Assembly (NCBI GenBank): GCA_965204395.1
Contig: OZ241987.1
Coordinates: forward strand, 1,736,001-1,800,000
Direction of reading: 5' to 3'
Origin: Bin87 sp965204395
Lineage (GTDB): Bacteria; Chloroflexota; Dehalococcoidia; Lucifugimonadales; UBA3495
DNA length: 64,000 nt
Positions 1-7,958 of the stretch are shown here, piece after piece (the first letter of the stretch is position 1; every line of letters begins with the position of its first letter). The translations under genes were made by a program, and so were the position numbers. The notes beneath the pieces are model-generated. The model did not search any database and had not been told where the DNA came from. It was given only the letters and a program-made list of their open reading frames with translations.

Positions 1-358
1 TTTCTGACAGGATTTCCACCGCGAGGTCGGGCGCGCCGTTGTAGAGCATTCCAGCCAAATCCGGCTGATCCAAGCGCGCATTAGACACAAATGACACGTC
101 GGGCATGCGGGAGGTTGCTGGTGAGTCGGGGCCGGTGACGTAGCCGCGGTTGCTGGTATAAACCCGCCCCAACCTGTTGGGGAAAACGTGGGCAGACATG
201 TGCCAGTTGACAAGTGAACCGGTATGTTCGTGCTCTTCCGAGGCTACCATCAGCTCAACCAGGACTCCCTTGACCAACTCGTAGCGGGGATGCATCGACA
301 GTGTGACGTACTCTTCCAGCGCCATGGGCGGCGCGACGGCCATGTTACGGGTCGTCAT
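1..358 (-). CDS. Uma2 family endonuclease-like protein, partial
   Basis: The gene reads leftward from ATG at 358, with GGAGG about 8 nt upstream, and runs off the window after about 119 codons, so its C-terminus is missing. The visible part has the Uma2 (DUF820, PD-(D/E)XK-like) pattern: LEEYVTL, then PRYELVKGVLVEL, HEHTGSLVNW, RMPDVSFVS, and APDLAVEILSE at the edge, which should carry the active-site acidic residues. It is followed by a second Uma2 gene on the same strand only 16 bp upstream, so the two look like a tandem duplication that has diverged. Cellular function of Uma2 proteins is not established; a nuclease role is inferred from fold. Confidence 0.85.
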   Translation of the reverse strand, partial: MTTRNMAVAPPMALEEYVTLSMHPRYELVKGVLVELMVASEEHEHTGSLVNWHMSAHVFPNRLGRVYTSNRGYVTGPDSPATSRMPDVSFVSNARLDQPDLAGMLYNGAPDLAVEILSE

Positions 359-374
359 GGTGGGACCTCCGGGA

Positions 375-947
375 TCACTGGGCCGGCAGCAGGTTGGCGA
401 CGGGGCAGGAGAAGCCGGGTAGGTAGTCGCCGCCGTCGATGGTGTCGGCATCGGTCAGGATCAGTGGCGGCGTGTCGGAGGTGTGGATGGTGAGGGTTCG
501 GGCGTCGATGTCGATGACCCAGACTGCTTTGCCGTCGGCGTTGAGATATTCCAGCGTTTTCTGTGGTAGCTCCAAGTCGGAATCAAAGCCTGAAAGAATC
601 TCAACTGCGAGATCGGGGGCACCGTCGAAAAACATCCCGTGCAAGTCCTTTCGCTTTTCCCGTTCCGCGGAGATGTAGGATATGTCGGCATTGCGGCAGG
701 TGGAAGGTGCCTGTTTGATGGTTACGTAACCGTAGTTGCTCTCCAGCACGGACCCCAAACGGTTTGGAAATACATGCTGGCCTAGCCGCATACCAACCAA
801 TGCGCACGTGTGTTCATGGGCTGCTGTCTCTGCCATTGGCAACTCTACAAGCATGCCGGATACCAGTTCGTAGCGGGGTCTCTCCGGGAATTTTGCAAAC
901 TCTTCCAGAGTTACAAAACGGCTCCCGGTTGTAATCTTGGTGGTCAT
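375..947 (-). CDS. Uma2 family endonuclease-like protein
   Basis: This is a complete 190-residue Uma2 (DUF820) protein. Family landmarks in order are LEEFAKFPERPRYELVSGML, a central NADISYIS segment (the PDI/PDV position), and APDLAVEILSGFDSD with the predicted acidic metal ligands. A lysine-containing KTLEYLNADGKAVWVID follows, and the protein ends with DYLPGFSCPVANLL. It shares order and local motifs with the partial gene just downstream (1-358), supporting tandem duplication. The fold belongs to the restriction-endonuclease-like superfamily; its DNA target and biological role are unknown. Confidence 0.9.
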   Translation of the reverse strand: MTTKITTGSRFVTLEEFAKFPERPRYELVSGMLVELPMAETAAHEHTCALVGMRLGQHVFPNRLGSVLESNYGYVTIKQAPSTCRNADISYISAEREKRKDLHGMFFDGAPDLAVEILSGFDSDLELPQKTLEYLNADGKAVWVIDIDARTLTIHTSDTPPLILTDADTIDGGDYLPGFSCPVANLLPAQ

Positions 948-979
948 AATAGGACTTCCGTGGTGGGATGCTCATTGAG

Positions 980-2386
980 CTACCGGGCGTAGCGGAAGCC
1001 GCCGGTGGGGGTTCGGGCGCAGTTGAGGCGGCGGTTGAGGTGCAACCCCTCCAGCACGAACTCCACCGCGGACGCCTGCACCTCCGGGCGTTGGTCGTCG
1101 CCAGTGAGGAGCGACACGACCGCTGAGAGGCCGTCGACGTTGGCAAGAGCGGATGCGTAGGAAGCGGATGGCACGTCGCTGCCGGTTTCAACGGCGTTGC
1201 CCAGGTCAAAGGACATCACGATGTCTTCCAGGTCCTCCACGTTGCAGTAGCGGGTGAATATGGCCAGCGTGGCGCGTTTGGTTAGGTCTTCCACCAGCCG
1301 GTCCTCGCGTCCTTCGCCGAAGGTTTCCATCTCGATTTTGCCGCCCAGGGACGCGAGGAGGAACGGCAGGTCGCTGACGCGAGGGCAGGCGATGGACTCG
1401 CCCAACCGGATGCTACGGCGCAGGGCGTTGCTGATCAGGGTCTCGTAATTGCTGATTGATACGCGCACGCTGACGCCGGAGCGCTGGTTGATTTCGTTGC
1501 TGCCCCGCGCACGGGCGGTCACTTCGGCCACGATCTCGGTCATGAAGGACGGGACGTATACCTTGTCCTCATCAGGAAACAGGTTGCGCTCCTGCTCCAT
1601 GATGTCGATCTCTTCCTCGATGGTGCGCGGGTAGTGGGTGTGAATCTGGGCGCCGTAGCGGTCCTTGAGGGGCGTGACGATGCGGCCGCGGTTGGTGTAG
1701 TCCTCGGGGTTGGCGGTGGCGACGACGAATACGTCCAGGGGCATGCGGATGCGGTAGCCCTTGATCTGGACGTCGCGTTCCTCCATGAGGTTGAAAAGGC
1801 CCACCTGGATGCGCTCGGCCAGGTCGGGAAGCTCGTTGATGCAGAATATTCCCCGGTTGGTACGGGGCACGAGGCCGTAGTGGATGGCAGTCTCGTCGGA
1901 CAGGTGACGGCCCTCGGCGACCTTGATGGGGTCGATCTCGCCGATGAGGTCGGCGATGGATATGTCGGGGGTAGCCAGCTTTTCGGAGTATCGGAGGTCG
2001 CGCTGGACCCAGGCGATGGGGGCGTCGTCACCCATTTCGGCGACGATGCGCTGCCCGTCGGGGCTGATGGGGTTGTAGGGATCGTCGTTGAGTTCGCTGC
2101 CGGCGATGGTGGGGATGTGTTCATCCAGCAGGTTCACCATCTCGCGGATGAGGCGGGTCTTGGCCTGCCCGCGCTCGCCCAGCAGGATGATGTCCTGGCC
2201 GGCCAGGATGGCGTTCTCCAGCTGGGGGATCACGGTCTGGTCGAAGCCGATGATGCCGGGGAACACCGGCTCCTCGGCGCGGATCTTGGCGATCAGGTTG
2301 CGGCGGATTTCCTCGCGCACTGAAACGGTCTGGTAGCCGCTGTCGCGCAGTTCGCCGAGGGTAGCGGGCAGGGAGTTGGTGGTCAT
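980..2386 (-). CDS. MoxR/magnesium-chelatase-type AAA+ ATPase
   Basis: This 468-residue AAA+ protein belongs to the magnesium-chelatase ChlI/MoxR group. The P-loop is degenerate, GERGQAKTR, with Ala where Gly usually precedes Lys. Walker B is GIFCINELPDL, sensor 1 lies near VFVVATANPEDYTNRG, and an arginine-finger/lid region follows at about residues 240-330. Relatives usually act with a VWA-domain partner to remodel or insert metal into a client protein. No VWA gene adjoins it here; its downstream neighbour on the same strand is a Uma2 gene, so its client is unknown. A TATACT box and a perfect hairpin lie upstream (see 2405-2443). Confidence 0.8.
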   Translation of the reverse strand: MTTNSLPATLGELRDSGYQTVSVREEIRRNLIAKIRAEEPVFPGIIGFDQTVIPQLENAILAGQDIILLGERGQAKTRLIREMVNLLDEHIPTIAGSELNDDPYNPISPDGQRIVAEMGDDAPIAWVQRDLRYSEKLATPDISIADLIGEIDPIKVAEGRHLSDETAIHYGLVPRTNRGIFCINELPDLAERIQVGLFNLMEERDVQIKGYRIRMPLDVFVVATANPEDYTNRGRIVTPLKDRYGAQIHTHYPRTIEEEIDIMEQERNLFPDEDKVYVPSFMTEIVAEVTARARGSNEINQRSGVSVRVSISNYETLISNALRRSIRLGESIACPRVSDLPFLLASLGGKIEMETFGEGREDRLVEDLTKRATLAIFTRYCNVEDLEDIVMSFDLGNAVETGSDVPSASYASALANVDGLSAVVSLLTGDDQRPEVQASAVEFVLEGLHLNRRLNCARTPTGGFRYAR

Positions 2387-2404
2387 TGAGACACGTCCTT
2401 TGCT

Positions 2405-2443
2405 CCGGACGCTATCGCGTCCGGCTATGTTGCCGGCAGTATA
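2405..2443 (-). promoter_or_regulatory. -10 box and 5'-leader hairpin of the AAA+ gene
   Basis: On the minus strand a TATACT hexamer (2443-2438) is followed by a perfect 8-bp inverted repeat, CCGGACGC/GCGTCCGG, with a 4-nt loop (2405-2424). The ATG lies at 2386. If TATACT is the -10 box, the hairpin lies in the untranslated leader and could be a regulator site or an RNA structure. No convincing -35 box was seen. Confidence 0.4.
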
Positions 2444-2486
2444 GCAAACGGGGGCGTCTGGGTTCTGGGTCCACGGGATGGCGCGG

Positions 2487-2523
2487 TTGACCGGGGTAGA
2501 GACCGGTGATTAGTATTGTGTAT
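2487..2523 (+). promoter_or_regulatory. Leaderless-type promoter of vapB
   Basis: A TTGACC -35 box (2487-2492) and a TAGTAT -10 box (2511-2516) are 18 bp apart. The -10 box ends 7 nt before ATG 2524, so transcription would begin at or next to the start codon. This rules out the upstream in-frame start at 2506, which lies before the -10 box. GACCGG occurs twice (2489-2494 and 2501-2506), overlapping the -35 box and in the spacer, and could be an operator for VapB autoregulation. Confidence 0.5.
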
Positions 2524-2772
2524 ATGAAGACCACCGTGGACATTGAAGACAGGTTGTTGGATCAGGCAAAACGTCATGCGCGGGAGACCGGGCGCCAGTT
2601 GGAAGAATTGGTTGAAGACGGCCTACGGCTGGTCTTGTCTAAGGCGCGACCTGACGGGCGGTACAGGTTGCCGGATCACAGCGTCGGTGATCCGCGTCGC
2701 CCGGATCCTTCCGAGAAATACACGTGGGCAGAATTGCGTTCAATGATTTATGGCGATTCTGAGCAGCGGTGA
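2524..2772 (+). CDS. VapB-type antitoxin, toxin partner decayed
   Basis: This 82-residue antitoxin opens with MKTTVDIEDRLLDQAKRHA, the short beta strand plus helix of ribbon-helix-helix (DUF2191/VapB-like) antitoxins. ETGRQLEELVEDGLRLVL completes the DNA-binding and dimer core, and a polar C-terminal tail that would wrap the toxin follows. ATG 2524 is preferred to 2506 because of the promoter position. The stop codon overlaps the GTG of a former vapC (2769) in a GTGA junction, the usual coupling for this operon type. Since the toxin is broken, this antitoxin is probably an orphan remnant. Confidence 0.75.
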   Translation: MKTTVDIEDRLLDQAKRHARETGRQLEELVEDGLRLVLSKARPDGRYRLPDHSVGDPRRPDPSEKYTWAELRSMIYGDSEQR

Positions 2773-2953
2773 TCACCTTATTGGGGAAACGGGCGAGTTT
2801 GTACAACGTCTAGGGGTGGTTGGCGGAGTGGTCCACGATGCTCGCATCGCCGCGATTTGCGTTGCGCATGGAGTCGAGGTTTTACTTTCCCGCGACCGCG
2901 ATTTTTCGCTCTTTCCGGAGCTGCGGACGAGAAATCCCATCAGATCGATTTAG
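2769..2953 (+). pseudogene. Remnant of VapC PIN-domain toxin
   Basis: The expected toxin start, GTG at 2769, overlaps the vapB stop but hits a stop codon after about 14 codons. The C-terminal end of a PIN domain survives in another frame: VHDARIAAICVAHGVEVLLS, then RDRDFSLFPELRTRNPI, including the conserved helix-Asp and the RDRDF acidic motif. The N-terminal two thirds, with the first catalytic Asp and the Glu, are gone. An internal deletion plus frameshift explains this. The remnant overlaps the 3' end of the convergent ruvX by 14 bp. Confidence 0.75.
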
Positions 2954-3398
2954 CCGGATTCGTCTGTGTGATGAACCGCCGCAGGATGGTTACGGCGGCG
3001 GCGGAGTCGATGTCGCCCGGGCTGGGCGGTGCGTTGGGCTCGGCCTGGCGCAGTTCGGTTTCGGCGGCGTGAGACGTGAAGGATTCGTCAATGGTGAGCA
3101 CGGGGATGTCGGTGGCTCGTTCTATGGCGCGGACCAACGACTGGATTTTGCGGGCCTGCTCTCCCGGGCGGCCCTGAGCGTCGTAGGGCATGCCGACGAT
3201 GATAGCGACTACGTCCCGGCTGTTGGCGGCGTCCAGGATGGCGGTGATGTCGGCGCGGCGGTTGCGTCGCTGTATGTGGCCGGCGGGCAGGATCAGCGAG
3301 CCGGGCGGGATGCTGACGGCGAGACCGATGCGACGGTCGCCAACGTCGATCCCCAGCAGGCGGCCGGATTGGATCGCCACCGCCGGATCGAGGTTCAT
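2940..3398 (-). CDS. ruvX: Holliday junction resolvase-like YqgF/RuvX
   Basis: This 152-residue RNase-H-fold protein has the YqgF signature LLGIDVGDRRIGLAVS near residue 15, VVAIIVGMPYDAQGRPGEQA in the middle, and VLTIDESFTSHAAE with the catalytic acidic pair. DIDSAAAVTILRRF, with further catalytic Asp residues, lies near the C-terminus. Family members are putative Holliday-junction resolvases or 16S rRNA 5'-end processing nucleases. Its start codon overlaps the stop of the upstream nucleotidyltransferase-HEPN gene by 4 nt (ATGA), so the two are translationally coupled. Its 3' end meets the decayed vapC. Confidence 0.92.
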   Translation of the reverse strand: MNLDPAVAIQSGRLLGIDVGDRRIGLAVSIPPGSLILPAGHIQRRNRRADITAILDAANSRDVVAIIVGMPYDAQGRPGEQARKIQSLVRAIERATDIPVLTIDESFTSHAAETELRQAEPNAPPSPGDIDSAAAVTILRRFITQTNPAKSI

Positions 3399-4225
3399 CT
3401 TCTCGGGCCGGGAGGAATGTACGTCGGCAATGGTTCCCCGGAGTCAGTGGCGATGAAGGCCATCATATCTCCGACCGTTGCCCTGATTGATTCCAGCACC
3501 TGGTATTTATCCGGCAACGGTTGCTGGACATCTTCATAGGGAGCGTCGATAGCGTATTCGTCCAGGAAGACGAAGTCGGTATCGCCCAATATGCGCTGAC
3601 CGTCCGGAAACGTGCGGATTGCTTCTTGCAACGCAGCGATTGAATGGGTGCGACGCCAGGAGTTACCGGCGCCGTCGTCATACTCAAGATAAGCAAGGAA
3701 CCCCTTATAGGCATTTTCCAAGCAGCGTTGGAAATTATGTCCAACTTCTTCATACCCCAAACCGATGTCAAGAACCGTCTCCGCCAGCAACACTTGGCGT
3801 TGGTAGTTCGTGAAACGCTGCTCAACATCGGGACGGTTGTTAGGCTCGACATCCGGATAACGGTCACTTTGCGCGGCCGGCTCGCAGTTCATGGTGATCC
3901 CGTCTTTGAGGGCGTGATAGGTCAGGTGCGTTCGCGCGGTGCGGAAGCGCTCGAAATCTGCGAGGCTGTAGCGAACCAGGTCGATTTTGACGGGGCGGCC
4001 GTACAACTCCATCGCCTGGAACTGGCCGGCTTTGAGGGCGCGACGATGTCGTTCCTTCGTGGCAGGATCGGCGTCTGCGATGGTGAATACGTCTATGTCC
4101 GAAGCGTCATCCCAATCCCCGCGGGCGCGTGAGCCGAACAGGAAAATGTCGTCCGGCGTGGCGATCTCCTCGATTGTCCGGGCGACCAGGATAGCCTTGG
4201 CATCGTAGTTGGCTGAGGCGGTCAT
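3395..4225 (-). CDS. Fused nucleotidyltransferase (MNT) and HEPN protein
   Basis: This 276-residue protein joins two domains that are normally separate toxin-antitoxin partners. The N-terminal third has the minimal nucleotidyltransferase motif GSRARGDWDDASDIDV (GS-x10-DxD) near residues 31-46 and a further acidic strand, PVKIDLV. The C-terminal half (about 130-260) is a HEPN four-helix domain with VGHNFQRCLENAYKGFLAYL and RRTHSIAALQ. In MNT-HEPN systems the MNT protein AMPylates and silences the HEPN RNase; fusion would make that regulation intramolecular. It overlaps ruvX by 4 nt. Function is inferred from the domains. Confidence 0.8.
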   Translation of the reverse strand: MTASANYDAKAILVARTIEEIATPDDIFLFGSRARGDWDDASDIDVFTIADADPATKERHRRALKAGQFQAMELYGRPVKIDLVRYSLADFERFRTARTHLTYHALKDGITMNCEPAAQSDRYPDVEPNNRPDVEQRFTNYQRQVLLAETVLDIGLGYEEVGHNFQRCLENAYKGFLAYLEYDDGAGNSWRRTHSIAALQEAIRTFPDGQRILGDTDFVFLDEYAIDAPYEDVQQPLPDKYQVLESIRATVGDMMAFIATDSGEPLPTYIPPGPRR

Positions 4226-4254
4226 GTTGTTCTCTGCCGTGGGCAGATCTCAGG

Positions 4255-4650
4255 TCAACCCACTTGCAGTTCGGGGAAGTACGTCGAGTAGAAACCGCGA
4301 TCTCGGCTCAGGAACGTGTCGGCAGCGGCGATGGCGTGTGCACCGATCAGGAAATCGGAAAGGATCCGGGTCCTGGGGCCGCCGGCGCGGCGGTATTGTC
4401 CCCAGCGTAGTCCTGCGTCGAAGGCGATGTCAGTGGTTATCGGCGAGATCGCGGCTCCGATGGTTTGCAAGGCCGCGTCCAGGGCATCGCGACTTTCAAA
4501 GTTTGGGACCAGTTCCGCGTACACGACGTCGCAGACGAGAACCGGGCCGCGTCGGCGAGCGTCGTTTAGCAAGGCTACGGATGAGGGGTTGGCATCTTCG
4601 TCAGGGACGAATATGTCCACCAGGATGTTTGTGTCAACTGCTGTCGTCAT
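4255..4650 (-). CDS. vapC: VapC-family PIN-domain toxin
   Basis: This is a 131-residue PIN-domain ribonuclease. Catalytic acids are visible as Asp6 in AVDTNILVDIF, Glu in VVYAELVPNF, Asp in ILSDFLIGAHA, and the RDRGF terminal motif. The start ATG at 4650 fits the canonical MTTAVDTN opening; longer in-frame extensions upstream fall inside the antitoxin gene. It overlaps the antitoxin (4634-4906) by 17 nt, with the antitoxin first, as in most vapBC operons. All expected PIN residues are present, so the toxin should be active. Confidence 0.9.
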   Translation of the reverse strand: MTTAVDTNILVDIFVPDEDANPSSVALLNDARRRGPVLVCDVVYAELVPNFESRDALDAALQTIGAAISPITTDIAFDAGLRWGQYRRAGGPRTRILSDFLIGAHAIAAADTFLSRDRGFYSTYFPELQVG

Positions 4651-4906
4651 TATACCGACGGAGTTCTGCGGCGTAGTCATAGCCGCGAATCGCCGACATA
4701 TATGCGTCGGTGCTCCCGAACTCTTTGGCGGCCCAGCCATCGGCGATGCCAATAACGGCATCAACCGGATGCTGGTCCGGATCACGCTTGCGGATGAGCA
4801 ACCCTTCATCCAAAATCTCAAACTCAACATCAATATCGGGCGTAATGCCATAGCGTTCGAGCAGGACAGCGGGGATGGTGATTTGTCCTTCTTTGGAGAT
4901 TCGCAT
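4634..4906 (-). CDS. vapB: AbrB/MazE-type antitoxin
   Basis: This 90-residue protein starts with MRISKEGQITIPAVLLERYG, the swapped-hairpin AbrB/SpoVT DNA-binding fold. The VEFEILDEGLLIRKRD strand pair follows, and then a variable tail that should bind the PIN toxin encoded next. It overlaps vapC by 17 nt. Such antitoxins repress their own operon as complexes with the toxin. Confidence 0.88.
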   Translation of the reverse strand: MRISKEGQITIPAVLLERYGITPDIDVEFEILDEGLLIRKRDPDQHPVDAVIGIADGWAAKEFGSTDAYMSAIRGYDYAAELRRYNDDSS

Positions 4907-4934
4907 GATGTCCTCCTGCCGAGCAATGTCCGTA

Positions 4935-7751
4935 TCAGTTTAGACCATCACGCACCAGGCCGCTCACGGCGTCGAGGGCGGCGCCGAGGCGGTCGGGCTG
5001 GCGGCCGCCGGCTTGTGCAGATTCGGGGCGTCCGCCGCCACCGCCGCCCATGAGTTTCGCGGAGTCGCGTGCGATGTTGCCGGCGTGGAGGCCGCGATCC
5101 ACAAGGTCGGGCGTGACCATGGTGACGATCATGGGAGAGCCGTCGATTACCGCGCCGAGGGCGATCACGACGCTGTCCAGCTTCTGCTTGAGGTAGTCGC
5201 CCATTTCGCGCATGGACTCCACGTTGCTGGCGGAGGTCACGGATGCAACGAGCTTGACGCCGTCCACGTCGCGGACGCGGCCCAGCAGGGTCTCAGCCTC
5301 GGCGCGCACCCCGATGCGCTCGGTCTCTGCAAGGCGACGGCGCAGCGCGTCGGTGTCTGCCATGTAGGCGTCCAGCCTCGCTTCCAGTTCATGGACGGGC
5401 GCCTGCAACTTTTGGGAGATGGCGTGGAGGGTAGCAGACTGCTGGACGAAAAGATCCTCGGCGGCGCGTCCGGTTACGGCCTCGATGCGCCGCATGCCGC
5501 CGCCGATGCTGGACTCGCCGAGGACGACAAGGGTGCCAACCTGTCCGGTGGCGTGGACATGGGTGCCGCCGCAGACCTCGAAACTGAACGGGTCTTCGTG
5601 GTCATGCCCGTTGGAGTCCGAGCCGGCCATGCGGACGACACGGACCACGTCGCCGTAGCGGTCGCCGAAGAAGGCCAACGCACCGTCGCGGACGGCGTCG
5701 GTGTAGGTGGTCTCGCGGGCGGTGACGGCCAGGTTCTCACGAATCTTGCTGTTGGCGAGGCTCTGCACTGAAAGTTGCTCATCGGGAGTCATCGCGCCGA
5801 CGTGGTTGAAGTCGAAGCGCAGGCGTCCGGTGTCGCACAGGGATCCGGCCTGGCGGACGTGGGGGCCCAGCACGGAGCGGAGCGCGGCGTGGAGCAGGTG
5901 GGTGCCGCTGTGGTTGCGGGATGCGTCGAGACGGCGTTCGGCCTCCACCTGTCCGGTCACGGCATCGCCCAGCGCGATGTCTCCCTCGGCCACTTTGCCG
6001 CGATGGACGATGAGGCCGGCCACGGGGCTCTGGGTGTCCTCGACCTGCATGCGGCCGTTGGGTCCGGTGATGAAGCCACGGTCGCCGACCTGCCCGCCGC
6101 CCTCGGCGTAGAAGCAGGTTTCGGCGAGCACGATCTCGACCTGCTGGCCGCGGGTGGCCTGACCGACTGCCTCGCCGTCGCGCAGTATGCCGAGGATGCG
6201 GGACTCGATGGACGTCTGGTAGTAGCCGTCGAAGGCGGTATTGCCGGCGCCAAGGTTCTCGTAAGCGGTGACGATTTCCATGCTACCGGTGACCTGGTGT
6301 CCCGCGCGGTCGCGCTCGCGCTTGGCCTCCATCTCGGCGTTGAAACCGTCCATATCGACGGACAGGCCGTATTCGCGGCGTCCGATCTCGTCGACCAACT
6401 CGGGTGGGAATCCGTAGGTGTCGTAGAGGACGAAGGCCACGGCGCCCGGTATGGAGTCGTTGGCACGCGCGGTAGCCAACGCGGGATCATCGACGCCGGC
6501 GGTTTCCAGCAGGGCCGGCGGGTTGGCGTCGGGGGTTTTGAGGTAGTGGAGGATGTCTTCCAATAACGGCATTCCGTGTCGGATGTTGTCCAGGAACTGG
6601 TTTTCCTCCAAACCGACAACGCGCTGAATAAACTCGCGGTTTTCGGACAGTGCGGGATACGCGGCGGCGAAGCGGTCGATGACGGCAGAGGCCACCTCGG
6701 TCATGAAGGGACGGTCCAGGCCAAGCTGGCGGCCGTAGCGGATGGCGCGGCGGATGATGCGGCGCAGCACGTAGCCCCGCTCGCTGTTGGACGGCACCAC
6801 GCCGTCGCTGATCAGCACCGACGCAGCGCGGGCGTGCTCGGCGACGACGCGGAGGGCGTAGTCGGTGTCAGCGTCGGATCCGTACTCCTTCCTAGTGAGG
6901 CCACACACGGCGTCGATGATGGGGCGGAACAGGTCGGTCTCATAGACGTTAGGCTTGCCTTGCAACACGGCGGCGGCGCGCTCCAAGCCCATTCCGGTGT
7001 CGACGCTGGGAGCGGGCAGGGGCGTGCGGACGCCGTCGAGGTCCTGGTAGAACTGCATGAACACGAGGTTCCACAGCTCGACGAATCGTTCGCAGTCGCA
7101 GTTGGGATGGCATCCGCCGGGATCGGCGGGTATGCCCTCGTCAGCCTCGCGGCGCAGCAGGGCCGTAAGTTCGTCGGGAGTCATCATCTCGTCGGTTTCG
7201 CGATGCTGGCCGATGCCCTTCTCCGCGCCGCCGTCGTAGTGGAGTTCGGAGCAGGGGCCGGTTGGTCCCTCGAGGCCGGCGGGTCCCCACCAGTTGTCGC
7301 TGTTGCCGTAGCGGTAGATACGCTCGGGCGGGATGCCGATTTCGTCGTGCCAGATGTCGTAGGCCTCGTCGTCGTCCAGGTGGACGGTGACGTACATGCG
7401 CTCGGGCTCCAGGCCGAACAGTCCGGTGCAGAGGTCCCAGGCGAAGGCGACGGCGTCCCGCTTGAAATAGTCGCCGATGCTGAAGTTGCCCAGCATCTCG
7501 AAGAAGGTGAGGTGCTTGTGGTCGCCGACCTCGTCGATGTCGGTGGTGCGGAAGGACTTCTGGCAGCTGGTGAGGCGGCGACGGGGCGGGGTCTGCTCGC
7601 CCATGAAGAAGGGCTTGAAGGGGACCATGCCGGCGGAGGTGAAGAGCAGGGTGGGATCGCCGGCGGGAATCAAAGAAGCGGAAGGCATGTGCAGATGCTC
7701 CCGCTCCTCGAAAAATCGGATGAAAGAACTACGAATGCTGTCGCCGTCCAT
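4935..7751 (-). CDS. alaS: Alanine--tRNA ligase
   Basis: This enzyme of about 938 residues charges tRNA-Ala. The class II aminoacylation core is clear: SASLIPAGDPTLLFTSAGMV, KSFRTTDIDEVGDHKHLTFF, and EGPTGPCSELHYD. The editing domain has the zinc ligands HSGTHLLHAAL and CGGTHVHATGQVG, and the C-terminal glycine-rich DHHA1 region ends LMGGGGGGRPESAQAGG. ATG 7751 (MDGDSIRSSF) is preferred because relatives begin at this point and GGGAG lies about 10 nt upstream; ATG 7772 is an alternative. It is somewhat longer than the usual 870-880 residues because of a Cys/His-bearing insert near DPGGCHPNCDCE. Confidence 0.97.
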   Translation of the reverse strand: MDGDSIRSSFIRFFEEREHLHMPSASLIPAGDPTLLFTSAGMVPFKPFFMGEQTPPRRRLTSCQKSFRTTDIDEVGDHKHLTFFEMLGNFSIGDYFKRDAVAFAWDLCTGLFGLEPERMYVTVHLDDDEAYDIWHDEIGIPPERIYRYGNSDNWWGPAGLEGPTGPCSELHYDGGAEKGIGQHRETDEMMTPDELTALLRREADEGIPADPGGCHPNCDCERFVELWNLVFMQFYQDLDGVRTPLPAPSVDTGMGLERAAAVLQGKPNVYETDLFRPIIDAVCGLTRKEYGSDADTDYALRVVAEHARAASVLISDGVVPSNSERGYVLRRIIRRAIRYGRQLGLDRPFMTEVASAVIDRFAAAYPALSENREFIQRVVGLEENQFLDNIRHGMPLLEDILHYLKTPDANPPALLETAGVDDPALATARANDSIPGAVAFVLYDTYGFPPELVDEIGRREYGLSVDMDGFNAEMEAKRERDRAGHQVTGSMEIVTAYENLGAGNTAFDGYYQTSIESRILGILRDGEAVGQATRGQQVEIVLAETCFYAEGGGQVGDRGFITGPNGRMQVEDTQSPVAGLIVHRGKVAEGDIALGDAVTGQVEAERRLDASRNHSGTHLLHAALRSVLGPHVRQAGSLCDTGRLRFDFNHVGAMTPDEQLSVQSLANSKIRENLAVTARETTYTDAVRDGALAFFGDRYGDVVRVVRMAGSDSNGHDHEDPFSFEVCGGTHVHATGQVGTLVVLGESSIGGGMRRIEAVTGRAAEDLFVQQSATLHAISQKLQAPVHELEARLDAYMADTDALRRRLAETERIGVRAEAETLLGRVRDVDGVKLVASVTSASNVESMREMGDYLKQKLDSVVIALGAVIDGSPMIVTMVTPDLVDRGLHAGNIARDSAKLMGGGGGGRPESAQAGGRQPDRLGAALDAVSGLVRDGLN

Positions 7752-7866
7752 TGGGTTACGACTCCCACGCATAGGATTACGAAATAAGGCTACCGGGCCA
7801 GTATAGGCGATTTTATGGTAGGGGTGTGGGGAGCGTCAACGATGCTGAAGGGAGCGAGTTATATCA

Positions 7867-7879
7867 CATGGATATACAG
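7867..7879. repeat. Left half of dispersed repeat split by the IS
   Basis: CATGGATATACAG ends at the left edge of the IS. Joined across the element, after removal of one 5-bp duplication, to 9358-9376, it reads as a copy of the dispersed repeat also seen at 19345-19378, 23158-23193 and 59619-59655 (consensus near CATGGATnnACAGGATGGAC). Confidence 0.6.
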
Positions 7880-7958
7880 CTGGACTTTACGCAAAATTTA
7901 GAAAAGATATAAAAGCAAGGTAAGCTGACCGCCCCAACTTTCCACGGAAGGTGCAGTC

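Noticed and set aside
1634..2323. Long rightward open frame of about 229 codons opposite the AAA+ gene
   Set aside because: It is the antisense shadow of a clear AAA+ protein in GC-rich DNA; the translation is low-complexity Val/Gly/Asp-rich with no motif.
6576..7787. Rightward open frame of about 403 codons opposite alaS
   Set aside because: Antisense shadow of alaS; all recognisable motifs are on the alaS strand.
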